NCBI GenBank assembly: GCA_964595485.1
Contig: CAZQQN010000008.1
Span: 25,518-89,517, forward strand
DNA from: CAZQQN01 sp964595485
Lineage (GTDB): Bacteria; Bacteroidota; Bacteroidia; CAILMK01; CAYYUA01
DNA length: 64,000 bases
Reading direction: 5' to 3'
The position numbers and the translations under genes were made by a program. A model generated the notes under the pieces. That model was given only the letters and a program-made list of their open reading frames with translations, searched no databases and was not told where the DNA came from. Shown piece by piece: positions 54,469-63,905 of this stretch. The first letter of the stretch is position 1; every line of letters starts with the position of its first letter.

Positions 54469-55917
54469 TTAGTGAATCCATTGGAATAAGCGCTCCCACC
54501 TGACCCGGTTCCATATTTTATAGGTTGGTCCGCGACTATCCCATGACATCCAAAGGAATAACGCTTTACCGACCACATGATCTTCAGGTAAAAAACCCCA
54601 GAAACGCGAATCAAGTGAGTTATGCCTGTTATCGCCCATCATGAAGTAATAATCCATATCAAAGACATACTGATCGGATTTTTCCCCATCAATATAAGCT
54701 TCGCCGTTCTTCCATTGGGTTTTATGATTTTCGTATCGTCTGATTACCCGCTTGAAAAGGTGGTAATTAACTTTGTTCAATTTCACGGTATCTCCTTTCT
54801 CAGGTATGTAGACAGGGCCAAAGTTATCGACATTCCAGGGTAGTTTTTGATAAGAGGGGTAAATATCCGATAAAGCTTTACCGGAAGGCTGAATTTTTCT
54901 TTCCACTTTTTGTACGTACTCAAGATTTTTAATTCGGTTAATTAGGTTTTTAGTGGTCCAAATATGGTATTTTCCTGCTTTTCTATTCACATACCCCCAT
55001 TTCCTGATATTTAGCTCATCCTCGATATAGTCACGTGGGATAGGATTACCATTGGTTTTGACCATATAACGATATTGGTATGTTGGCCTATTTGTTGCAG
55101 CTTCCCCGTTCACATAAAGCTGGCTTTTTTCAACCTGAAGTGAATCGCCAGGCGTCCCAACGCAGCGTTTGATATAGTTATCCCTTTTATCAACAGGCCT
55201 TTCTTTATCTTCGGGAAAGTTGAAAACCACGATATCCCCTTTTTCTATGGTTTCAAATCCGGGAAATCGCATATAGGGGAGGTTGATCCATTCCAGGTAG
55301 GATTTAGTGCCCAAAATGGGCATTTTATTATGAGCAAAAGGGAATGAAAGGGGTGTATTAGGCACCCTTGGACCATAGTTAACCTTACTCACAAAAAGAA
55401 AATCCCCTATTAAAAGCGATTTTTCCATAGATGACGTGGGAATGGTATAAGCTTCTATAAAAAACCATCTAATAATCGTTGCTGCGATTACAGCAAATGC
55501 AATGGCATCCAACCACTCACGTCCTGCGGATTTAGGGTGGTTTTGCTTGAAAGCTTCTACTCGGTCAGGTCCGATGTATATCTCACTACCTGCAAATCCT
55601 AAATACAAAAAGTATATCGGGCTAAATAAAACAACCAATACATGGCTACTAAAATCAAACTTACCGAATACCTTGGCTATTTCAACCAGGATTCCCAAGT
55701 AAACTAAAACATTGATAACAGGGACGAATAGTAAAGCAAACCACCACCATGGACGACCGATAATCTTAACCCATACCCAATAATTGTAAATCGGAATTAT
55801 TGCTTTCCAACCTGGCTCCCCAGCTTTCTCAAATAACCTGTACAATCCTACGATCTGGAGGATAAAAAAAGGAATGAAGTATAAAAACAGGATATAGTTT
55901 GCGTAGGTATTCTCCAT
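54469..55917 (-). CDS. lepB: Signal peptidase I with N-terminal membrane extension
   Basis: LepB removes signal peptides on the outer face of the inner membrane. The 482-residue protein has about three extra helices in residues 1-112 (IPFFILQIVGLY, WWFALLFVPVINVLVYLG, FSPIYFLYLGFAG), then an anchor helix (139-155) and the catalytic domain with S163 in TIPTSSMEKSL, K250 in RDNYIKRCVGTPGD and MGDNRHNSLDSRFWG. A large insertion (about 280-420) separates the KR box from the MGDNR box. E. coli LepB has 324 residues, so both extension and insertion are clear. Its own signal for partner genes is dapB, 37 bases upstream on the same strand. Confidence 0.92.
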   Translation of the reverse strand: MENTYANYILFLYFIPFFILQIVGLYRLFEKAGEPGWKAIIPIYNYWVWVKIIGRPWWWFALLFVPVINVLVYLGILVEIAKVFGKFDFSSHVLVVLFSPIYFLYLGFAGSEIYIGPDRVEAFKQNHPKSAGREWLDAIAFAVIAATIIRWFFIEAYTIPTSSMEKSLLIGDFLFVSKVNYGPRVPNTPLSFPFAHNKMPILGTKSYLEWINLPYMRFPGFETIEKGDIVVFNFPEDKERPVDKRDNYIKRCVGTPGDSLQVEKSQLYVNGEAATNRPTYQYRYMVKTNGNPIPRDYIEDELNIRKWGYVNRKAGKYHIWTTKNLINRIKNLEYVQKVERKIQPSGKALSDIYPSYQKLPWNVDNFGPVYIPEKGDTVKLNKVNYHLFKRVIRRYENHKTQWKNGEAYIDGEKSDQYVFDMDYYFMMGDNRHNSLDSRFWGFLPEDHVVGKALFLWMSWDSRGPTYKIWNRVRWERLFQWIH

Positions 55918-55954
55918 GATAATGCTTTTAAAAAAATGCTTGTCAAGTTATAGC

Positions 55955-56686
55955 TTATAACCCTAAAAAATCCTCCATTGTGAATAAACCTTGTTTATTA
56001 CATACCCATTCAGCAGCCTTGACGGATCCAAGTGCAAATCCCCTTCGATTATAAGCTTGATGCTTAATCTCAACCTCATCGATATCAGACTGGTAATTTA
56101 CCCGGTGCATACCAATTTCCCCTTCTTTTCGTGAATAATACACCGGAAAATTCTTTTCGTGTAAATCGGGTACTTCACCCTTCTCTACCAATTGCCACTT
56201 TTCTTTTCGCTGATCTTCCTGCATGAGATCCTCAGCTAATTTAGCCGCTGTTCCACTGGGTGCATCTTTTTTACCGGGATGGTGGCTTTCCTCGATAAGA
56301 GGTTGATATTCTGCTTGATCAACCATTAATTGCGCTAATTTTTTATTTAGCTGAAAAAGGATATTAACGCCAATGCTGAAATTGGGCGCATAAAAGAGGG
56401 TACCATTTTGGTCATTGGCTACTTTTTCGAGTTCTTCTAAATGTTTATACCAGCCGGTAGTACCGACAACGATAGGGACGCCATGTTTGAAAGCGGCCAT
56501 GATATTTTCACGGGCTACTTCCGGAAGGGTAAAGTCAATGGCTACATCACACTCCTGAAATGCGCTCGAGTTTAAATTTTCGGGATTATCAGAACGGACA
56601 ACAAGGCGAATTTCGTGATTTCTTTCCAGGGCGACTTTTTCCACTTCAATACCCATCCGTCCATATCCTAATAGAGCAATGATCAT
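55955..56686 (-). CDS. dapB: 4-hydroxy-tetrahydrodipicolinate reductase
   Basis: DapB reduces hydroxy-tetrahydrodipicolinate in lysine and diaminopimelate synthesis, feeding peptidoglycan. The 243-residue protein has GYGRMG (7-12) for NAD(P) binding, VVGTTGWY in the middle and the catalytic loop EESHHPGKKDAPSGTA. Its start overlaps the DUF5683 stop by four bases (ATGA), showing translational coupling. dapB, lepB and parAB occur in this order in many Bacteroidota. Confidence 0.95.
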   Translation of the reverse strand: MIIALLGYGRMGIEVEKVALERNHEIRLVVRSDNPENLNSSAFQECDVAIDFTLPEVARENIMAAFKHGVPIVVGTTGWYKHLEELEKVANDQNGTLFYAPNFSIGVNILFQLNKKLAQLMVDQAEYQPLIEESHHPGKKDAPSGTAAKLAEDLMQEDQRKEKWQLVEKGEVPDLHEKNFPVYYSRKEGEIGMHRVNYQSDIDEVEIKHQAYNRRGFALGSVKAAEWVCNKQGLFTMEDFLGL

Positions 56687-57354
56687 GGTGATATTTTTAA
56701 GGTGATTCCGGTCATTACAGTATTTGCTCCTGCAATATTACCAAAATTTGGAGGATTAACGGACGCAGACAAATTATCCGATATATCAAAATCTTGAAGA
56801 TGAGCAAACACATAGGCATCAAGGATATTAAGACTCCAAACCCCAAATATTGAAAAAGCTGACAAGGTTCTGCGCCTGCGAAATGTTGACCTTGCCTTTT
56901 TTAAGGCTTGATCTGAATAAACGGGCTTATCATTGTTAATCCTTTGAGAAAAGGGATCAATTGTGTTTGGGTCATCATCCGTTCTCAAGCGATAAGCTTC
57001 TGCAAATTCCTGGTAGTTGTTGTGGTTATTAATTAAAAAATAAGTGGTTATTCCTAAACCAGCCCATACAATTGGGGCTTTCCAGACTTGCCCGTTTCGA
57101 ATTTGTCCTAATCCTGGAACTACAGCAGATTGAATAGCGGACCTTTTTGCTTTTTGGTTATAATCAAATTCCGCACTATCCTGTTTAGCATTGTTTTCGT
57201 TTATCGTTGGCTTGTTGGAAACCTGTTGGTTACCGAGTAAATCAGCATTTGAATAGGAATGAACTTTATCGTTCTTTAGGTGCTGCGCTTCGCTAACAGT
57301 ATAAGTAATGGAAAGTAGCAGCAAAAGGGCCAAACCCTTCACCTTTCCTGCCAT
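56683..57354 (-). CDS. DUF5683 family protein
   Basis: The 223-residue protein has a signal-like N-terminus (GLALLLLLSITYTVSEAQ), a variable linker, then the DUF5683 core: AVVPGLGQIRNGQVWKAPIV, a helix (IVWAGLGITTYFLINNHNN), and FSIFGVWSLNILDAYVFAHL. The family is a small Bacteroidota membrane protein of unknown function found beside parB and dapB. It overlaps dapB by four bases and follows parB by 47. Confidence 0.9.
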   Translation of the reverse strand: MAGKVKGLALLLLLSITYTVSEAQHLKNDKVHSYSNADLLGNQQVSNKPTINENNAKQDSAEFDYNQKAKRSAIQSAVVPGLGQIRNGQVWKAPIVWAGLGITTYFLINNHNNYQEFAEAYRLRTDDDPNTIDPFSQRINNDKPVYSDQALKKARSTFRRRRTLSAFSIFGVWSLNILDAYVFAHLQDFDISDNLSASVNPPNFGNIAGANTVMTGITLKISP

Positions 57355-57401
57355 GGTATTAAGGATATTTTTAATGGATAAAACAATATCCCTGCCATTA
57401 T

Positions 57402-58292
57402 TTAATCCTGGTTATTGTTGTTATTAAGCAACTCGGAAAGACGCCTTAGCTCCTTTTCTGATTGAAAAGGGATCACCAACTCACCTTTACCATTTCGCTT
57501 TGGCTTGATCTTTATTTCTGTCCCGTATAGTGAAGCAAAGGTTTGCTCCCATTTTTGGAAAGGATTTGCTTTATCCTTTTTCTTTTCAGTTTTAGGCTTT
57601 TGCGCCTGTTTTTGTTCCTTGACAAGCGTTTCTACTTTTCTAACGGATAAGTTTTTTTGCTTTATTTGCCGGTAAACATGCACTTGGAAATCCGGGTCAT
57701 CGAGGTTGATAATAGCACGGGCATGGCCCATACTTATTTCATTTTCAGCTATGGCTATCTGGATCTCATCCGGTAGCTTTAGTAGCCTTAAGTAATTGGC
57801 AACTGTTGTGCGGTTCTTACCTACCCGATCAGCCAATTCTTCTTGCGATAAACCACACTCATCAATCAAACGCTTGTAGCTAAGGGCAATCTCAATGGCA
57901 TTGAGGTTTTCCCGGTGCGTGTTTTCGATCAAAGCCATTTCCAGCATATTCTGGTCATTGGCTACACGCACAAAAGCAGGCACTTTCTGCAATTCCGCCT
58001 TAATAGCAGCCTTTGCCCTACGTTCACCGGAGATAATCTGGTATTTGTCGTACCCGATCTTCCTAACAGTCAGAGGCTGGATAACACCATGTATTTTAAT
58101 AGACTCCGCTAACTCGCCTAAATCATCATCATTTATGTTTTCACGCGGTTGAAAAGGGTTGGCCTCAATTTGATTAATTGGGATCTCGGAAATAGTATTC
58201 ACAGGCACAGCTTCTTCCCCGGTAATATCCGTTTGAGAATCCGAAAGTAAAGCTGTTAACCCTTTTCCTAAAGCATTGCGCTTTGCACACAT
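57402..58292 (-). CDS. parB: Chromosome-partitioning protein ParB
   Basis: ParB binds parS sites, clamps DNA with CTP and organises the origin region. The 296-residue protein has the N-terminal GKGLTALLSD segment, IEANPFQPRE, ISGERRAKAA, the CTP/arginine-patch ENTHRENLNAIE, and an HTH domain (LSQEELADRVGKNRTTVANYLR) then GHARAIINLDD, with a short C-terminal dimerisation domain. It lies 31 bases downstream of parA on the minus strand. I found no convincing parS site in the window. Confidence 0.95.
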   Translation of the reverse strand: MCAKRNALGKGLTALLSDSQTDITGEEAVPVNTISEIPINQIEANPFQPRENINDDDLGELAESIKIHGVIQPLTVRKIGYDKYQIISGERRAKAAIKAELQKVPAFVRVANDQNMLEMALIENTHRENLNAIEIALSYKRLIDECGLSQEELADRVGKNRTTVANYLRLLKLPDEIQIAIAENEISMGHARAIINLDDPDFQVHVYRQIKQKNLSVRKVETLVKEQKQAQKPKTEKKKDKANPFQKWEQTFASLYGTEIKIKPKRNGKGELVIPFQSEKELRRLSELLNNNNNQD

Positions 58293-58323
58293 TTTATATT
58301 ACCCGTTTTCAGGCCTGGAGAGG

Positions 58324-59124
58324 CTAATTTAACATTTCTTTTTCTTCAGAAACCTTTGTATATCCGTTATTCTGAAGGATTTCCCGTGCTAAGTTGAGGT
58401 AATTAATTGCTCCACGACACCTTGCATCGTGGTGCAAGGCTGGTTTCCCAAAGCTTGGAGCCTCGCTTAACCGGATATTGCGCTGAATGATTGTTTCGAA
58501 TACAAGTTGTTGAAAATGCGTTCTAACTTCCTGCACTACCTGGCCAGACAGATTAAGACGGCCATCATACATGGTAAGTAATATGCCTTCTATCTCCAGG
58601 GCCGTATTAAGGTTATTCTGTACAATCTTGATTGTATTCAATAACTTGCCGAGACCTTCCAGGGCAAAATACTCACACTGCACCGGTACAACAACCGAAT
58701 CAGAAGCTGTAAGAGCATTGACAGTGATAATGCCGAGTGAAGGGGAACAATCAATGATGATCATATCGTACTCATCCCTTATCTTATCGATCACCTTCTT
58801 CATCATTTTCTCACGATTGGACATATTGATTAACTCAATTTCAGCGCCAACCAGGTCAATATGAGAAGGTAGCAGGTTTAATTGGGCAATGTCTGTTTCC
58901 AGGATGATTTCTGAGGGATTGATGTCGTCTATGATGCATTCATAAATACTGGTACTGACATTTCGGGGATCAAAGTTCAAACCAGACGTAGCATTAGCCT
59001 GTGGATCCGCATCAATCACCAAAGTTTTGTATTCAAGAGCAGCAAAGCTGGATGCCAGGTTGATGGCTGTCGTTGTTTTACCTACGCCTCCTTTCTGATT
59101 TGCTAATGCAATCGTTTTTCCCAT
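58324..59124 (-). CDS. parA: Chromosome-partitioning ATPase ParA
   Basis: ParA is a deviant Walker ATPase that moves ParB-parS complexes. The 266-residue protein has KGGVGKTTTA (11-20), VIDADPQANAT, IIDCSPSLGI and VVPVQCEYFALEGLG. Length and motifs are those of chromosomal Soj-type ParA without an N-terminal HTH. It starts the parA-parB-DUF5683-dapB-lepB run, a conserved Bacteroidota gene order. Confidence 0.95.
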   Translation of the reverse strand: MGKTIALANQKGGVGKTTTAINLASSFAALEYKTLVIDADPQANATSGLNFDPRNVSTSIYECIIDDINPSEIILETDIAQLNLLPSHIDLVGAEIELINMSNREKMMKKVIDKIRDEYDMIIIDCSPSLGIITVNALTASDSVVVPVQCEYFALEGLGKLLNTIKIVQNNLNTALEIEGILLTMYDGRLNLSGQVVQEVRTHFQQLVFETIIQRNIRLSEAPSFGKPALHHDARCRGAINYLNLAREILQNNGYTKVSEEKEMLN

Positions 59125-59195
59125 CTGAATAATTTAATCCTTTACAATCTTTAAATGACTCAACAGCAAAAATGGAAATAAAATCCCTTCATTCA

Positions 59196-59876
59196 CTAAA
59201 GATCTTTTTCCTCACCAATGGGAATAAGAACCAATTCTTTACCTTTACTTTGGAAATGCTGCCTGGCTTTTTCCTTGTCAATTTCAATGTAGGGAAAAGT
59301 GTCATAATGGACACCAACTGCCTTGTCACAATTAATAAAATCGCAAGCTTTAGCGGCATCCTCATAGCCCATCGTAAAATTATCTCCGATCGGTAAGAAA
59401 GCAAAGTCAAGCTTAAATTCCTCGGCAATTAGTTTCATGTCATAGGTTAAAGCCGTATCACCTGCATGATAAAATGTACCTTCATCCGAATCAATGACAA
59501 AACCACCCGGGTTACCACCATTCGAGCCATCAGGTAACATGCTTGAATGAATAGCGTTGACGTACTTCACTCGCCCAAATTCAAAATTGGCTGCGCCGCC
59601 ATGGTTCATTGGATGAGAATTCTTAATCCCTTGATTTGTAAGCCAATTAACAATTTCAAAATTGGTGATTACCTGTGCTTCCGATCGCTTGGCAATTTCC
59701 ACCAAATCTGCCACATGATCTTCATGGCCATGCGTAACCAAAATGTAATCCGGGTTAATGGAACTTACATCTATATGGGAGGCAAGGTTGTTCGGGGAGA
59801 TAAAAGGATCGAAAAGAATTTTTTTACCTTTGACTTCCACTTCAACGGCTGATTGACCATAGTACCTTACTTTCAT
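59196..59876 (-). CDS. UPF0173 metal-dependent hydrolase (metallo-beta-lactamase fold)
   Basis: The 226-residue protein has the MBL metal motif THGHEDHVADL, DPFISPNN near the N-terminus, FYHAGDTALTYDM with the third metal Asp, and GVHYDTFP with the last His. It matches the UPF0173 family of zinc hydrolases of unknown substrate. It precedes parA by 71 bases on the same strand. No signal peptide. Confidence 0.92.
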   Translation of the reverse strand: MKVRYYGQSAVEVEVKGKKILFDPFISPNNLASHIDVSSINPDYILVTHGHEDHVADLVEIAKRSEAQVITNFEIVNWLTNQGIKNSHPMNHGGAANFEFGRVKYVNAIHSSMLPDGSNGGNPGGFVIDSDEGTFYHAGDTALTYDMKLIAEEFKLDFAFLPIGDNFTMGYEDAAKACDFINCDKAVGVHYDTFPYIEIDKEKARQHFQSKGKELVLIPIGEEKDL

Positions 59877-59951
59877 AGTAAAAACTTTTTATTTTGTCGG
59901 TTGGCATTATTCACCTGAAATCAAACGCTAAGGTATTTAATATTTGATCTA

Positions 59952-61601
59952 ATGTCAAAATTTCAATGGCTTCTTTCATTACTGCTTGTCATTCAAATAG
60001 GTTGTCATGAAAGCCAGACCAACAGCGATAAACAAGTCTTTCGGCTCAACCTTCATGCCGGGTTCACTTCCATGGACCCTGCTTATGCCAGGAATCAGGC
60101 TAATATTTGGGTTAGTAACCAAATATTTGATGGCCTGCTCCAATTAAACGATGACCTTGAGCCGGTTCCCTGCATTGCAAAATCCTGGGATTTAGATTCT
60201 ACTAAGACCGTTTACACCTTCCATTTGAGGAATGATGTTTACTTTCAAAAAGATTCCCTGTTTAAAAGTAAAGCTGAGAGAAAAGTTACTGCTCAAGATT
60301 TTGTATACAGTTTTAACCGTATTTTACAACAGGAAACTGCCTCACCGGGTGCCTGGATCTTTAACGATAAAGTTTTCATTGAAAAGATAAATGGGGAGCG
60401 CGAGGGAAGCTTTAAGGCACTAAATGATTCTACCCTGCAAATAAGGTTAAAACAGCCTTTTCCACCTTTTTTAGGGTTACTAACCATGCAATATTGCTCT
60501 GTTGTGCCTAGAAAAGTAGTAGAACACTACGAAAAGGACTTTCGCAGGCATCCGGTTGGTACAGGCCCGTTTAAACTAGAAACTTTCATTGATGGGGAAA
60601 GAATTATCCTCCATAAATACGATCAATATTTTGATACTAACAGTAAAGGAGAAGACTTACCCTTTTTAGATGCAGTTGTTATCCAATTCATACCCAACAA
60701 ACAAAATGAGTTCCTTGCTTTTTTGCGAGGAGATTTAGACTTCTTATCGGGAATCGATGGCAGTTTCAAGGATAACCTCCTTACGCCGGATGGCCGGCTT
60801 GACCCAAAATTTGAAGGCCAATTCCGGATGCAGAAGATCCCTTACCTTAATACAGAATACCTGGGTATCCAGATGGATACCAGTAAAGCTGATATGGCCA
60901 ATAACCCGCTAAAGCAAAAAAAGGTTAGGCAGGCCATCAATTACGGTTTTGACAGAAATAAAATGCTACGTTACTTAAGAAATAACATAGGCAGGCCGGC
61001 CAATAATGGTTTTGTCCCTGCTGGCTTACCTTCATTTGACACGCAGGCCGTAAAAGGCTACCGGTACAACCCTGAAAAAGCCAGCCAATTCCTTCGGGAA
61101 GCTGGCTATCCGAAAGGTAAAGGCATGCCTAATTTCAAATTACAGACCACGCAATCTTACCTCGATCTGTGTATTTTTATTGAAAAACAACTAGAAGAGT
61201 TGGGAATACCGCTGGAAGTGGAGGTTGTTAAACCCTCCCAGCTAAGGGAATGGATGGCCCAGTCCAAAACACCTTTTTTCCGGGGATCCTGGATTGCAGA
61301 TTACCCGGATGCCGAAAATTATTTAGCGCTGTTTAACAGCAACAATTTTTCACCCAATGGGCCAAATTACACTCACTTTACCAATGAAAAGTTCGATAGC
61401 CTTTATGAAGCTTCTTTCAAAGCAGAAAAACCCGAAAAGCGATTTAAACTTTACCATAAAATGGAAAACATAGTCATGGAGAAATCGCCCATTATCCCAT
61501 TGTATTATGATGAAGTGGTTCGCCTGATTCAAAATGATATAAAAGGGCTTGGTAAAAATGCTAAAAACCTGATAGATCTTAAAAATGTGCGGAAAAAATA
61601 A
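59952..61601 (+). CDS. Oligopeptide ABC transporter substrate-binding lipoprotein
   Basis: The 549-residue protein has a lipoprotein signal (VIQIGC, lipid Cys C18) and the SBP_bac_5 fold: SMDPAYARNQANIWVSNQIF, KSWDLDSTKTVYTFHLRNDVYF, QDFVYSFNRIL, RQAINYGFDRNKML. It captures di- or oligopeptides in the periplasm for an ABC permease, which is not adjacent. It is monocistronic on the plus strand, divergent from the UPF0173 gene. Confidence 0.93.
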   Translation: MSKFQWLLSLLLVIQIGCHESQTNSDKQVFRLNLHAGFTSMDPAYARNQANIWVSNQIFDGLLQLNDDLEPVPCIAKSWDLDSTKTVYTFHLRNDVYFQKDSLFKSKAERKVTAQDFVYSFNRILQQETASPGAWIFNDKVFIEKINGEREGSFKALNDSTLQIRLKQPFPPFLGLLTMQYCSVVPRKVVEHYEKDFRRHPVGTGPFKLETFIDGERIILHKYDQYFDTNSKGEDLPFLDAVVIQFIPNKQNEFLAFLRGDLDFLSGIDGSFKDNLLTPDGRLDPKFEGQFRMQKIPYLNTEYLGIQMDTSKADMANNPLKQKKVRQAINYGFDRNKMLRYLRNNIGRPANNGFVPAGLPSFDTQAVKGYRYNPEKASQFLREAGYPKGKGMPNFKLQTTQSYLDLCIFIEKQLEELGIPLEVEVVKPSQLREWMAQSKTPFFRGSWIADYPDAENYLALFNSNNFSPNGPNYTHFTNEKFDSLYEASFKAEKPEKRFKLYHKMENIVMEKSPIIPLYYDEVVRLIQNDIKGLGKNAKNLIDLKNVRKK

Positions 61602-61615
61602 ATAAGTAAAAGAAA

Positions 61616-61790
61616 TACCATTAGTTCAAAAGTTAAGAATTTCATTAGCCAAATTTGTATCCGTAGAAAAGATCTTTCTATGATAGCGCCGAATCTGTAA
61701 CAATGGGTTTCAAACGCATCGCATCGGATTCGGGGGAAGAGACCTTTCTATAATAGCACCCCCGGAGATAACCAAAATGTACCATTAGTT
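61616..61790 (+). repeat. Imperfect direct repeats upstream of the MFS permease
   Basis: Two pairs of repeats lie in this 220-base gap. GATCTTTCTATGATAGCGCC (61671-61690) and GACCTTTCTATAATAGCACC (61741-61760) differ at three of 20 bases and are exactly 70 bases apart. TACCATTAGTT occurs at 61616 and 61780; GTTTCAAACGC and GTTTTAAACGC are also similar. They could be regulator binding sites or decayed copies of a repeat. Confidence 0.55.
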
Positions 61791-61821
61791 TTAAACGCTC
61801 CTAAGTGCAGATATTTGCCCA

Positions 61822-63153
61822 ATGGCTCTGGAACATGAATCCATAAAGCAGAATGACCCTAAAATAACCAATGCCTGGGCTTTCTATGATTGGGCTAATT
61901 CCGTTTATCCCTTAGTGATCACCTCCACCATTTTCCCGGAATATTACAACCGGGTTACTTCAAGCAGTGAAACCGACCTTGTCAATTTTTTGGGTTTCGA
62001 GATTGTTAATACAGCCCTTTATTCCTACGCATTATCCTTTTCTTTTTTATTCATTTCTCTTTTATCACCCTTTTTATCCGGTATAGCCGATTATACGGGA
62101 AGGAAAAAAGGGTTTATGAAATTTTTTGCATGGACCGGCGCTGCAGCTTGCGCTATGCTTTTTGGGTTCACCGGGCCCAACTTATTGTACGGAGTAGCCT
62201 TTTTTACGCTTGCTAGCGTTGGGTTCTCGGGTAGCTTGGTATTTTACAATGCATACTTACCTGAAATCGCCACACCTGACCGGCATGACCGGTTAAGTGC
62301 AAGAGGTTTCTCGCTTGGGTATATCGGAAGTATCTTGTTATTGGGTTTTAACCTTTGGATGGTCATGCAGCCTACCTTTTTCGGTATTGCCGAGGACTCC
62401 TCCCTCCCAGCCCGGATTTCCTTCTTAACAGTAGGCATTTGGTGGTTTGGTTTTTCCCTGATCACCTTTTACTGGCTGCCCTCTAATGTCTATCAACGAA
62501 TGCCAAGGGGTAGTACTTACTTAAAAGGCTTTCAAGAGCTAAAAGGTGTGTGGCAGTCCTTAAGATATCACCCCCTGCTTAAGCGGTTTTTAGGAAGCTT
62601 TTTCGCCTATAGTGTAGGATTGCAGACCGTCATGTATATGGCCCCAACCTTTGGCGCAAAGTAGGTTGGATTACCAGGTAATAAATTGATCATTAGTATC
62701 ATGGTTATCCAGGTGGTAGCCATATTAGGCGCTACCATTTTTGCTCGCTTGTCAGAAAAAATCGGGAATATTAAAACCTTGATAACCATGGTTATGATTT
62801 GGATCGGGGTTTGTGGAGGCGCTTATTTTGTATATGATGCCACCGGTTTTTATTTACTTGCCTTCATGGTAGGCTTAGTAATGGGCGGTATTCAGAGTCT
62901 ATCACGTTCTACTTATTCCAAGTTATTACCCACTACTGTGGATCATGCCTCATTTTTCAGTTTTTATGACATCACCGAAAAATTAGCCATAGTCCTTGGC
63001 ACATTGGCTTATGGCATGATTGAGGACATAACCGGTTCTATGCGGAATTCCGTTGGTGTATTGGTCTTATTTTTCCTGGTTGGTTTAGGGCTACTTTTTG
63101 TTTTGAGCCGGAAAGAGCGCAAATTATTGGGAGAAAATTCTGATTTGAGTTAA
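61822..63153 (+). pseudogene. UMF1-family MFS permease interrupted by one in-frame amber codon
   Basis: The frame encodes a UMF1-type (Atg22-like) MFS transporter of 443 residues. Residues 1-280 carry the family N-terminus (NAWAFYDWANSVYPLVITSTIFPEYY), DYTGRKK after helix 2 and helices 1-7. A single TAG at 62662-62664 follows AAPTFGAK-type sequence, and the same frame continues with VGLPGNKLIIS, IGNIKTL and helices 8-12 to 63153. There is no frameshift, and both sides match one family, so the stop replaces a sense codon. Possible causes are recent mutation, sequencing or assembly error, or amber readthrough. As written, the product would end after seven helices; an ATG at 62701 could start the second half. 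Confidence 0.85.
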
Positions 63154-63301
63154 AGAATTAGTGAAATGAAGCAATGGGAAAGATTAGCATTTATCAACCT
63201 GGAAGACGCTACGGGTTTTACTTTTATTGGGAAGACCAATAATCCGTAAGCAAGATGGTTTAATACTTTTGATTCACTTTAAGCAATGGTTTAATAAAAT
63301 T

Positions 63302-63658
63302 ATGAGGATCATTACGATAATTTTAAGAATTGGTGTCGCTTTAATGTTTACAGGGCATGGTATTCTTGCCCTTCAGATACGTCAGGAGTGGCTCAAATAC
63401 TTAACGACAGTTGGTATAGCGGAAACTTACGCTCCTTCTGTAATGCAGGTCATTGGTGGGTTAGACCTTGTAATAGCCTTGATCATACTTATTCGGCCTT
63501 GTAAGCCTGTTCTTATTTGGGCCTTTATTTGGGCGTTGGCAACCGCTATCATCCGTCCTTTATCTGGAGAGCCTTTCCTCGAATTCGTGGAAAGAGGTAC
63601 CAATTGGGCTGCTCCGTTAGTCTTGTTACTAATTTATTATGGGGATAATAAACAATAA
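63302..63658 (+). CDS. DoxX-like small membrane protein
   Basis: The 118-residue protein has four hydrophobic helices, starting with IITIILRIGVALMFTGHGIL, a pattern similar to DoxX/DoxD proteins (LRIGVALMFxGHG). VMQVIGGLDLVIALIILI and WAFIWALATAIIRPL follow. Function unknown; DoxX proteins have been linked to thiosulfate or quinone reactions in other phyla. The ATG at 63302 is preferred to a start at 63227, which lacks features of the protein. It follows the interrupted permease by 148 bases. Confidence 0.65.
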   Translation: MRIITIILRIGVALMFTGHGILALQIRQEWLKYLTTVGIAETYAPSVMQVIGGLDLVIALIILIRPCKPVLIWAFIWALATAIIRPLSGEPFLEFVERGTNWAAPLVLLLIYYGDNKQ

Positions 63659-63905
63659 GTTAACGCTCTGTTTTGCCATTTGACGGTTCCTCTCCCCTAA
63701 AAATCCTCCGGGTAGACCAAAATAGTAAATGCCAAAATTGTAAGATCGTAAAACCTCCAAAACCGCCTTGAAACTACCTCATTTTAACCCGGTTTCTACA
63801 GAAATGCTATGCCTTTTCCACACACCCTCCTTTTCCCAAAAGGAAATCCTGCCCCATTAAAAACACCGCATTTCAACCTTATTTCGACTTTATTTCTATT
63901 TATTA

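Noticed and set aside
62701..63153. Second half of the MFS permease as an independent gene
   Set aside because: It continues the same frame and the same family after the TAG, and lacks the N-terminal helices. Treated as one interrupted gene.
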